Assembly (NCBI RefSeq): GCF_035083965.1
Contig: NC_089728.1
Location: 16,803,955 to 16,867,954, forward strand
Length of the DNA stretch: 64,000 nt
Reading direction: 5' to 3'
DNA from: Branchiostoma lanceolatum
Taxonomy: Eukaryota; Chordata; Leptocardii; Amphioxiformes; Branchiostomatidae
Below the pieces are notes generated by a model that worked only from the letters and a program-made list of their open reading frames with translations, did no database searches and was not told the DNA's origin. How positions within the stretch are numbered: the stretch's first letter is position 1; each line of letters begins with the position of its first letter. Below are positions 54,768 through 64,000 of the stretch, one piece after another. Both the position numbers and the translations under genes were made by a program.

Positions 54768-56540
54768 TTTATCTCACAAAGTTTTATTTGAATTTCGTAG
54801 ATTGAAGGAAAGTTTTGTTCTTTGTCCATGTATCCATTGATCATTGAGTCTATAGCTCTGTTATCAACCAATTAACTATCAATGAAGAATAATTGTCAAC
54901 AATCAACTCAATCCAATAAGTGATCTTTCAGGAAAATTCTATCTACCTTTGGTTTCTATTTGGAATTGAAGCTTGTCAAAACTATATAGTCTTTTTACCT
55001 CAACAGATGGAGTTCTTGATACTGTTGGAATGATGTTTTGGAGGTTAAATACATTCCATTATTTCCATTCCCTGAGAGAGTTCATGATAGGACAGATCCT
55101 GGTCCGTTTGTGTTGAAGTAATGACCAGTATTTATCCATAAGGATACATTTGACATGTTGAACCCACCCATACATTCCGTAATGACTTGCATGTATTGTT
55201 TACTATATTCTAATGCAATTTGTTCTGTTACACTTCGGTTACTGGCTATTTGCAATTTGGATACATTTCATGTCTATACTATGTATGACTTCAAAAGTTG
55301 TTTATTTGTAACTTTTTCAGCCTGAGCTCTTTTTATTGTATTTTTGGAGTACGTATGGTGTCATACAACTGTATACGCCCAGGCGAGTTGGGCAATTCTT
55401 TTGCATGACAAAATAAAACATTTAATCAATTATTCGTTCGTTCGTTTATTCATTCATCTAATTCATTTCTTTGAATTTAATCATTCCTTCAATCATTCAT
55501 CCACATAGACCGATTATTGTCCCTAAATATCTCACCGTTTTGTATTGAAGATGACTCTTGTCATCTTCCATATGATTAATATCTAGAAACTAATAACTAT
55601 ACCATATACCAGGAGATGTATTCATTTCATCATCACCACAGCATAATACGACACATAATTTTATTTCACAATGTCTTATTTGAATTTCGTAGATTGAAGG
55701 AAAGTGTTTGATCTTTGTCCATTGTATCCATTGATCATTGACTCCACAGTTCTGTTATCAACCAATTAACCATCAATGAAGAAGAATTGTCAACAATCAA
55801 CTCAATCCAATAAGTGTTCTTTTAGGGAAAATCTATCTGCCTTTGGTTTCTATTTGGAATTGAAGTTTTTCATAATAATATAGTCTTTTTTACCTCAACA
55901 GATGGGGTTCTTGATACTGTTGGAATGATGTTTTGGAGGTTAAATGCATTCAAGTATTTCCATTCCATGAGAGAGTTCATAATAGGACAGATCCTGGTCC
56001 GTTTGTGTTGAAGTAATGACCAGTATTTATCCATAAGGATACATTTGACATGTTGTACCCACCCATACATTCCGTAATGACTTGCATGTATTGTTTACTA
56101 TGTTCTAATGCAATGTGTTATGTTAAACTTTATTACTATTTGAAATGTGGATACATTTCATATCTATATCATGCATGAATTCATAAGTTGTTTATTTGTA
56201 ACTTTTTTTCAGCCTGAACTCTTTTTCTTGTATTTTTGGAGTACGCATGGTGTCACACAATTGTATACGCCCATGCGAGTGGGCAATCCTTTTGCATGAC
56301 AAAATAAAATATTCAATCAATTATTCGTTCGTTCGTTTATTCATACATCTAATTCATTTCTTTAATCATTTTTTCAATCATTCATCCACATAGACCAATG
56401 ATTGTCCCTTAATGTATCACCGTTTTGTATTGAAGATGACTCTTGTAAAGGATCCATATGATTAATATCTAGAAACTAATAACTATGCCATATACAAGGA
56501 GATGTATTCATTTTCATCATCACCACAGTACGACACATCA
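54768..56540. repeat. 890-bp tandem duplication downstream of the NHL gene
   Basis: Copy 1 (about 54768-55655) and copy 2 (about 55656-56540) share, in order, TTTGAATTTCGTAGATTGAA, CAACAATCAACTCAATCCAA, GTTCTTGATACTGTTGGAAT, ATAGGACAGATCCTGGTCCG, TTTGACATGTTG and GCATGACAAAATAAAA. They are highly similar by eye with small indels. No open reading frame is conserved between them. Confidence 0.9.
55412..55417 (+). promoter_or_regulatory. candidate poly(A) signal downstream of the NHL gene
   Basis: AATAAA at 55412, within GACAAAATAAAACATT, is 1.87 kb after the NHL gene stop. A second copy lies about 890 bp on in the tandem duplicate. Either could end a long 3' UTR; no closer canonical hexamer was noticed. 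Confidence 0.25.
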
Positions 56541-56940
56541 GGCTAATGTTGAAGATTAAAATTGCAGGGTTTATTGAAGAAACCACAATTGCCACAAAAA
56601 AAGAAAATGACAGAAACAATTCTTCACTTTTATTGTCTGGAAAAAACACCTTATCATCATTATAAGCTGCAATTTCATATCAATGGCTACGAAGAAACAA
56701 CAGGAAACCACGATTGTTAGCACTATTTCAATTGCGCTGCTAGTAAACCATGTACATCCCAGAGTAAACAGTACAAGCTGAGACTGAAAATTATCCATTC
56801 CAACTACTAAAATACACAGCTAGTAAATTGGGTGCAACGGAAACTAGCCAAACATTCATGATGTCCGACCAATTTAATCATTTTGTAAGACTTGATTATT
56901 AATAAGTATACATTTGTTTAGTTCTGAAAAGAATGCTTGT

Positions 56941-57133
56941 CCAATTAATTTACTAGTAAGATATTTTTAGATGTCTCTTATAGCAAATTATTGGGATAAA
57001 GGGGTGATATCCCATTAATTTACTAGTAAGAGATTATTTAATGTCTCTTATAGTAAACTAATGGGATAAAGGGGTACTATTAGTAATTTATTAGTAAGAG
57101 ACTTTAAAAGATTGTCCTATAGTGAAATAATGG
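56941..57133. repeat. three tandem units of about 65-70 bp
   Basis: Each unit contains AATTTA(C)TAGTAAGAG, a T/A-rich spacer, GTCTCTTATAG or close variant, and AATGGGATAAAGGGGT. Units start near 56941, 57011 and 57075. They are AT-rich and noncoding. Confidence 0.8.
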
Positions 57134-57699
57134 GATACGTTTTGTGACAGTCGTTATCTCGTGTAAAAGTAGTTCTCACGGTTTCCGATTGAAATACTTT
57201 TTTTGAACTAAAAAATGGGATAAATAGCTTGAGCTCTTTTGTCTCTATGTGTATTATGATGATATAAAAAGATTAATACATTATGATATTACCTAATATC
57301 ATGTAGGTATGAGTGAAAGAATTAGCCTTAGATATATAAAAACTGTCTATTTTTCAAACTTCATGCCAAATGAAGATAATGACAATAATGATGGTAGCAA
57401 TAATGAAATTGATAATACCACACAGTAGTGGCATTTCATGTCATTAACAATAACATCTATGTTGAATACAGCAACTCATTGCTACTCAGGAGATGTCTGT
57501 TTTCTTCTCTTAACAGATATGCAGCCTAGCTGTTACGCTATGTTTCCAAACAGTAAAAAAGCAACAATGCCAACATATTACAAAAACTTAATACCCATGG
57601 CAGATTCATCAGCAGGGGATTAAAGTATAGAAAAACACGACCCAATACCCTCGTTAATCGGCACAAATCAGCATTCCGATTTCGAACGGCGTTAGAAAT

Positions 57700-57815
57700 A
57701 TGTTCTATGTTCATCTCAACACATCCCTTTCGAAACTCCGGCGCCATGCATTCTGGATATGCTCTCGCGAGAGCATGATCTGGCGGGAAGGCGCGTGATT
57801 TGGCACGCGAGCAGT
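57700..57815. repeat. repeat with TCTCGCGAGA palindrome, copy 1
   Basis: GCTCTCGCGAGAGCATGATC is followed by TGGCGGGAAGGCGCGTGATT. A related copy is at 59205-59290 inside gene D's intron. TCTCGCGAGA is a known palindromic promoter-type motif in animals; function here is not shown. It lies about 250 bp beyond the gene D stop codon. Confidence 0.6.
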
Positions 57816-58016
57816 AAGAAATTGTCATAGTATGCCTGTTATGATGGAGTCCCAATAGCAAGCAGGAGCGAATCTTCGGTGGGGAGATATGCTCCTCCTC
57901 CACCCACCCAATTTTATGCGTCGTAAGCGTAATGCTAATGAACTATTTTAGCGACTAGAAACTTGTGGTGCTAAAGACACAACAGGTTTGTGCAATTACT
58001 CCAAATCCTTCTAACC

Positions 58017-60101
58017 CTAAAAAATTTGGCGTTCAGGAGGCAGATGCACGACGATTGCTTTGTTGGCGTTACACCCTCCCGGGAAGGCTGACAACCCCTG
58101 CACCCAAGTCTGCGCCTCCAGGATATAACATGCCATGTCATCACTGTTTAACACGTAGATCGTCCCGTCCATTTCTGTACACCCCCTCTCATAGTGAATT
58201 GCTTCCGTGGCCAGATGGTCTGCAAGTACAAACCATTGTTTTGTGGTGACGTTGAAGCAGTCAACTCCTGGAACTAGTCCACCAAGAAGGTAGATGGTTT
58301 CTCCCACCGCGACCATACTGTTCTTGTCCCGTTTTCTGGGCAGGGGAGACAGAATCTCCCATTGGTTGATGTTTGACACGTACTTCAAGAGGGCAAACGT
58401 CTCTTCCCATCGTTCTTCCGAGTTGACGTAAATGTCTCCCTTGCAGACGACAGCTAGATCGTAGTTAGTCCAGTCTCCAGGTAACGACCGTCTGAACTCC
58501 CACCTGTCCTGTTCAGGAATGTATCTTTCCATGGTTTGAACAGGAAAGTGGTACTGAAACCCGCCAATCGCGTACACGGACTCATCATGCGTGACGGCTC
58601 CAAAGTAAGCCCTGGCTTCGTTCATTGGACGTTGCTCCGTCCATTTATTCTTCACAGGATCATAGCAGAAGTTGTAGGCTTGAACGTCACCATCGCCGGA
58701 AGGATGGATAGACCTCGGAGTACTGTACCCTCCCATAACGTAAATGTAGTTGTTCAGAACTGCCACGCCCCATCCACGTCGGCAAGCCTGTTCAGGTTTT
58801 TCAGTCAACACTTTCCAGACATCCTGAGTCAATGAAAAACAAAGTTCATTAATTTATTTCATTCGTTAAACATGATAAATTCAACGTCAGTTGCCCTTAA
58901 TGATTTAGCCAAAATCAAGACCGAATGTCCACAACAATATTTTCTACACATGATAGACACATGTACTGCAGTATTTCACAATAGAGGGGCGAAATGTACC
59001 ACCAAAGATGCATATGGCATACCTATATTGCAATACAGGCCTATAAGTAGCACCAGCTGAAGCCTCGTTTTGGTGCATGACCCCGGGATGACCCCGGAAC
59101 TTCAAAATGGCCGCCGTAATTGGCAAGAGGTCTAAAAAACTGACAACTTTTGGCACACAGCCTTGGGCAGTATGATGATATAATAGTCATCTCTTACTCT
59201 ATAGACCCCTTTCCAAACTCTCGGGGTCATTTTGAATCTGCTCTCGCGAGAGCACAATCTGGCGCGAGCGCGCGTGATTTGGTACGCTAGCGGTTAGAAG
59301 CGGTTGGAGATCTTCGAGCTCAGCGCTAATCACAGGTTTGAGGTGATCCTCGTTGCTGTAAAATATCATATAACAACACATGGGTTCATGTATGACAGAA
59401 CATTACATAATGTGATGGATGCAATTTTTTTCAAATTCAGCCATATATATATGCACATTTATGCAGATTTTTTCAATTACCTTTAAACTGTCGTAATACA
59501 TGAATTCCCTCGGACCCGGCTCTGGCCACGTAACATACCCCGTGTTCACACCGCACAAGAACTTCTGGTGCCTGAAGCGCGTTTTCCGAACCTCTTCTCG
59601 CTGTTCCTCCCTGAGCTCTTCGAAAACTTCCGAGCGAAGAAACTTCAGATAATTGTCCCCCATCAGCTGTGCTGCAGTTTCCTTCAGATCGCTGATGACG
59701 TAAGTATCAGCCAGCATGTACAGATGGACACAGTTCTCACAGCTGAGTTTACTCTTGATATAGTCCAGAATTGACCGCATCTGAAGAAACTGTGCCATCT
59801 CAAGAACACTGTGTAGTTTATCGTCCATTTTAATTGGCTTTGACTCGTACAGAAAGTCGAGTACGATTCGAAACGCTTCAGCTGTGAAGCCTTGAAGCTG
59901 GACGGAGTTTTCCCGACTTTCTCTCATGCCGCTTTCCAACATGGCGCGGAAGTAGTCCGACGTGTCCATCAGGACCGTCTTGTGGACGTGGAAGGTGCAG
60001 TCTTGAACTTTGACCTGGAGGTCAGGGTCACCGTGAACGTGATTGTACGAGATCTCATCGGTGATCTCCTCGACGCCGGATCTGGTTGTTGACATCGCCA
60101 T
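58017..60101 (-). CDS. BTB-BACK-kelch protein (gene D), two exons
   Basis: Join of exon 1 (60101 down to 59481, 207 codons) and exon 2 (58823 down to 58017, 268 aa plus TAG), 475 aa, equal to genes B and C. The donor is AAG|GTAATT, the acceptor GACTCAG|GAT, the intron phase 0 and 657 bp. The N-terminus MAMSTTRSGVEEITDEISYN leads into a BTB domain (CTFHVHKTVLMDTSDYF) and BACK region nearly identical to B and C. Kelch blades show YIYVMGGY, VYAIGGF, IYLLGGL and IYVLNSDD. It differs mainly in loops (STPRSIHPSGDGDVQAYNF; NSEERWEETF) and in its last two residues (IF rather than DI). ATG at 60101 preserves the 207-codon exon length; ATG at 60095 is possible. Probable Cullin-3 adaptor by family. The intron carries a TCTCGCGAGA repeat. 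Confidence 0.92.
59205..59290. repeat. repeat with TCTCGCGAGA palindrome, copy 2
   Basis: CCCCTTTCCAAACTCTCGGG, then CTGCTCTCGCGAGAGCACAA, then GGCGCGAGCGCGCGTGATTT. It matches the 57.7-kb copy with substitutions and lies in the single intron of gene D. Confidence 0.6.
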
Positions 60102-60254
60102 GGAACCTTTTTATTTACCCAATCTTGTTACAAAAGGATCCCAGACTACGACATTAGAACAGACAAACAACAATTCAAATGTTTACAACGTATAGAGAAC
60201 GTTAACGTTGCTCAACATATTTCAAACTTAGACAAATTGAAGAAATATCAACAG

Positions 60255-60350
60255 TACTGTAAATGCAGAAATGTTCACGATCGTTTTATGTTCGCCGTTT
60301 TCGCGGTAAAGTCTCTACCGCGAACTTAAAACCACCACGAAAAGGGCGCA
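60255..60350. mobile_element. truncated 'GTTCGCGGTG' MITE upstream of gene D
   Basis: TACTGTAAATGCAGAAATGT and ACCGCGAACTTAAAACCACC match the family ends and interior. The right end is replaced by the 60.36-kb tandem repeat. It lies about 150 bp upstream of the gene D start codon. Confidence 0.65.
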
Positions 60351-60356
60351 TGTTTC

Positions 60357-60690
60357 GTGTAAGACATCACGAAATCGCCGGCAGGGGCAGCCAGGGGTGC
60401 GGGCTGTTTCAAGCTTTGCACCCGAGTGCCACAACCTGGTGTGAGCGCCAAAGACTCGCTTTCATGTAAGACATCACGAAATCGCCGGCAGGGGCAGCCA
60501 GAGGTGCGGGCTGTTTCAAGCTTTGCACCCGAGTGCCCGTCCTGGTGTGAGCGCCAAAGACTCGCTTTCATGTAAGGCATCACGAAATCACCGGCAGGCG
60601 CAGCCAGGGGTGCCGGCTTTTTAAGGTCCTGTGCCCGAGTGCCCGTCCTTGTGTGAGCGCATGGGACGGGGTAAGATATCACGAAATCGC
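60357..60690. repeat. three tandem units of about 115 bp upstream of gene D
   Basis: Each unit has ATCACGAAATCGCCGGCAGG, GCAGCCAGGGGTGC(G)GGCT, and CACCCGAGTGCC...GTGTGAGCGC. Starts are near 60367, 60470 and 60582; a fourth partial unit begins at 60675. Confidence 0.88.
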
Positions 60691-60696
60691 CAGCAG

Positions 60697-62190
60697 TGTG
60701 ACAAGACAGACCTTTGAATGGACTGTAGTTCGCTGTAGTAGCGTAGTTGTGGAGTCACTTGTCGTTGGGAGGCTAGCGGGTGGGGAACTACTTGTGACTT
60801 GGACCGACATGACCTACCTGCCGTGGGACCATTTTAACATCCATGCAGACGGCTTTATGACAAGACAGACCGTTGAATGGACTGTAGTTCGCTGTAGTTG
60901 CGTAGTTGGGTAGTCGGTCTTGCCGTTGGGAGGCTAGCGGACAGAGAACTGCCTGTACTCGGTACGGTCCGACATGTCCTACCTGCCGTGTAAACAATTG
61001 TAGACGACCGTGCGGACGGCTCTATGAAAAAAAAAGACCTTTGAATGAGCTGTAGTTTTGCTGTAGTTGCATAGTTGGGTAGTCGGTCTTGCCGTTGCGA
61101 GGCTAGCGGACAGAGAACTGCATGTACTCGGTCCGACATGTCCTACCTGCCGTGGAAACATTTGTAGACGACCGTGCGGACGGCTCTATGACAAGACGAA
61201 CCTTTGAATGAGCTGTAGTTCGCTGTAGTTGCGTAGTTGGGTAGTCGGTCTTGCCGTTGGGAGGCTAGCGGACAGAGAACTGCTTGTACTCGGTCCGACA
61301 TGTCCTACCTGCCGTGGAAACATTTGTAGACGACCGTGCGGACGGCTCTATGAAAAAAAAAACGACCTTTGAATGAGCTGTAGTTCGCTGTAGTTGGGTA
61401 GTTGGGTAGTCGGTCTTGCCGTTGGGAGGCTAGCGGATGGGGAACTGCTTGTACTCGGTCCGACATGTCCTACCTGCCGTGGAAACATTTGTAGACGACC
61501 GTGCGGACTGCTCTATGAAAAAAAACGACCTTTGAATGAGCTGTAGTTCGCTGTAGTTGCGTAGTTGGGTAGTCAGTCTTGCCGTTGGGAGGCTAGCAGA
61601 TGGGGAACTGCTTGTACTCGGTCCGACATGTCCTACCTGCCGTGGAAACATTTGTAGACGACCGTGCGGACTGCTCCATGAAAAAAAAACGACCTTTGAA
61701 TGAGCTGTAGTTGCGTAGTTGGGTAGTCGGTCTTGCCGTTGGAGGCTAGTGGACGGGGAACTGCTTGTACTCGGGCCGACATGTCCTACCTGCCGTGGAA
61801 ACATTTGTAGACGACCGTGCGGACGGCTCTATGAAAAAAAAACGACCTTTGAATGAGCTGTAGTTCGCTGTAGTTGCGTAGTTGGTCGGTCTTGCCGTTG
61901 GGAGGCTAGCGGATGGGGAACTGCTTGTATTCGGTCCGACATGTCCTACCTGCCGTGGAAACATTTGTAGACGACCGTGCGGACTGCTCTATGAAAAAAA
62001 AAAACGACCTTTGAATGAGCTGTAGTTCGCTGTAGTTGGGTAGTTGGGTAGTCGGTCTTGCCGTTGGGAGGCTAGCGGATGGGGAACTGCTTGTATTCGG
62101 TCCGACATGTCCTACCTGCCGTGGAAACATTTGTAGACGACCGTGCGGACGGCTCCATGAAAAAAAAAACGACCTTTGAATAAGCTGTAC
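60697..62190 (-). repeat. 160-bp satellite, about ten units (orientation 1)
   Basis: Units contain GACCTTTGAATGAGCTGTAG, TAGTTGGGTAGTCGGTCTTG, CCGTTGGGAGGCTAGCGGA, CTGCTTGTACTCGGTCCGAC and CCTGCCGTGGAAACATTTGT. Starts lie near 60709, 60867, 61036, 61197, 61364, 61526, 61691, 61843, 62006 and 62169. The poly(A) run varies from none to ten. Confidence 0.92.
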
Positions 62191-62689
62191 CAAACAATTT
62201 TACAAATCAACATATGTTCTTTTGAACTTCTTCATATTGACCGAAACGGTCTGTTCACAACTTGTCAGAACTTTTATTCAAAGAATATAACAAACTCCTT
62301 TGGCCTTGCTATCAAAACTACCGGCCCTCCCGAATGATTTGTAGCATATTAGCAACTCTGTTCCAATGTATCACTTCATGTGTGGTGTTGCATGAGGATA
62401 TGAGGTTAGGAGATCAGTCACAAAATAAGCATAGACTTGGTGTACATTTATATCGGTACAGTACCGGTACTTCATGATCCAGTATTTTGGACCTGTACCT
62501 AACCGATTTTCACGGTACAGTACCGGTACTCAGCACTAGTACACACACTACACAAAAGGAACATAATAGACGTTGATAAAGGTTAGACATCCAGGTAATA
62601 AGATACGCCAAAACTACCGACGAAAGATAGCGGATGCTGTCTGAAACGTCTGACTGTTTCAAAATTTTATCCAGAAGCTTGTTTACCAT

Positions 62690-63420
62690 TGTCTGTTTTG
62701 CCTGTTAAATATGCCGATGACCTCACCAACACTGAACTACTGATAGGGTCACTACCTGGGCAGACCCAGAGAGCGCTGGATTCTGTTCCTGAATGGGGTG
62801 AAGGGTTTTCACTGTCAGCGAATGCGAAAAAAAAAAGATATCATCATATGTGCTAGAAAAAAGGAGAATGTCCCCACCCCACCCTTCAATAGAAGGCCAC
62901 CCGATTGAACGTGTCACAACATTCAAACTTCTAGGTGTATTCATTTCGTATGATATGACTTGGGACGCCCGTGTCCAGTATATGCTTACTAAAACTCGCC
63001 CAAGAATGTATTATTTAACTGTAGCTAAGAAGGCTTGTTTTGTCTACAGATGTGCTTACACGCATTTATCTAGTATCCATACGTCCCTTACTTGAATATG
63101 CCAGCCCGGTTTGGGGAGGCCTGTCCAAACGCCTATCACACCTGCTCGAAAGTGTACAAAAACGATGTTGTAAAATTATAAATATCCCCGTAGAGTCTCT
63201 GCTGTTTTCTCTGCCTTCAAGGCGGGACCAGGCCACCTTCCGTACACTACAAAATATCATAAAGGATCCTCACAACCCTCTGCTTGCTTTTGTGTCCAAA
63301 CCATAGCAGATTAACTACAATTCTGCGTCGGGCTCTTGAACAGGTCCTCCCAACACTAAGTAAAACTAAGCGACATGAATTATCTTTCATGCCGCAGGCA
63401 CTGAAGCTACTGTCTAAAAA
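62690..63420 (+). pseudogene. decayed LINE (CR1-like) reverse transcriptase fragment
   Basis: Frame pieces read VKYADDLTNTELLIGSLPGQ (YADD at 62710-62721), FKLLGVFISYDMTWDARVQY, IYLVSIRPLLEYASPVWGGL and LLESVQKRCCKIINIPVE. These are hallmarks of the catalytic palm and C-terminal region of non-LTR reverse transcriptases. Frameshifts near 62825 and 63050 and an early stop near 63304 break it. The 5' part is absent, and it ends directly in satellite units. Confidence 0.82.
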
Positions 63421-63424
63421 GAAT

Positions 63425-64000
63425 TCAAAGGTCATTTTTTTTCATAGAGCCGTCCGCACGGTTGTCTACAAATGTTTCCACGGCAAGTAGGTCATGTCGG
63501 ACCGACTACCCAACTACGCTACTACAGCGAACTACACCCGAGTCAAAGGTCGTTTTTTTCATAGAGCCCTCCGCACGTCGGCGGTCGTCAAGGAATGTTT
63601 TTGCGGCAGGTAGGTCATGTCGGACCGAGTACAAGCGGTTCCCCATCCGCTAGCCTCCCAACGGCAAGACCGACTACCCAACTACGCAACTACAGCGAAC
63701 TACAGCTCATTCAAAGGTCTTTTTTTTTTATAGAGCCGTCCGCACGGGCGTCTACAAATGTTTCCACGGCAGGTAGGACATGTCGGACCGAGTACAAGCG
63801 GTTCCCCATCCGCTAGCCTCCCAACGGCAAGACCGACTACCCAACTACGCAACTACAGCGAACTACAGCTCATTCAAAGGTCTTTTTTTTTTATAGAGCC
63901 GTCCGCACGGGCGTCTACAAATGTTTCCACGGAAGGTAGGACATGTCGGACCGAGTACAAGCAGTTCCCTGTCCGCTAGCCTCGCAACGGCAAGACCGAC
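63425..64000 (+). repeat. 160-bp satellite, about four units (orientation 2)
   Basis: The same satellite as 60697-62190 but inverted: CTACAAATGTTTCCACGGCA, GGTAGGACATGTCGGACCGA, GCTAGCCTCCCAACGGCAAG, CGAACTACAGCTCATTCAAA. Units start near 63430, 63541, 63708 and 63871, and the array runs off the window. Confidence 0.92.

Noticed and set aside
60788-62193. Minus-strand proteins with FFFIEPSARSSTNVSTAGR
   Set aside because: Satellite translations; the frame changes with the poly(A) length in each unit.

Overview
This is eukaryotic, intron-containing DNA with dense interspersed repeats. It most likely comes from a lancelet (Branchiostoma). That inference rests on one KCTD1/KCTD15-type gene with a vertebrate-like exon layout, an expansion of short BTB-kelch genes, a transmembrane NHL-propeller gene with NPMY motifs, and many tRNA-derived SINEs and small inverted-repeat elements. 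No database search was possible, so the species is inference. Nothing here is prokaryotic: no operons, CRISPR arrays or rRNA.

I support six protein-coding genes. Four are BTB-BACK-kelch genes, each with one phase-0 intron separating a BTB/BACK exon from a kelch exon: A (minus, 1304-3343), B (minus, 31695-33383), C (plus, 34645-36571) and D (minus, 58017-60101). B, C and D are recent paralogues of 475 aa each and A is a diverged 479-aa relative. B and C are divergently oriented. The fifth is a five-exon KCTD1/15-like gene (plus, 20994-26789, 244 aa). The sixth is a seven-exon gene (plus, 46265-53538, 813 aa) for a predicted type II membrane protein: a proline-rich cytoplasmic tail with two NPMY motifs, one membrane span, a short stalk encoded partly by duplicated exons, and a C-terminal NHL propeller.

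Layout: 0.3-2.6 kb MITEs, a SINE and gene A. 2.7-20 kb gene A exon 1, then mostly noncoding DNA with MITEs, a 169-bp AAGG array, a TCGTACGA satellite and SINEs; a GC-richer stretch near 15.1-15.5 kb ends at a consensus splice donor and may be a 5' noncoding exon of the KCTD gene. 21.0-26.8 kb the KCTD gene. 27-31.7 kb noncoding. 31.7-36.6 kb the B/C pair. 37.7-38.3 kb an octamer-bearing tandem repeat. 39.4-46.26 kb a large degenerate tandem array that runs directly into the start codon of the membrane NHL gene. 46.3-53.5 kb that gene. 54.8-56.5 kb an 890-bp tandem duplication. 58-60.1 kb gene D. 60.3-64 kb satellites in opposite orientations around a decayed LINE reverse-transcriptase fragment.

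Three things stand out. The last coding bases and splice donor of KCTD exon 1 have been amplified into a minisatellite, giving 21 consecutive AAG|GTA donor-like sites. The upstream region of the membrane NHL gene (E-box-like block, TATA-like block and 5' UTR) exists in about ten degenerate tandem copies. The three recent BTB-kelch paralogues have nearly identical frameworks, with differences concentrated in kelch loops likely to face substrate. The gene products are not an obvious pathway; BTB-kelch proteins are usually Cullin-3 adaptors and KCTD1/15 proteins are BTB transcriptional regulators.
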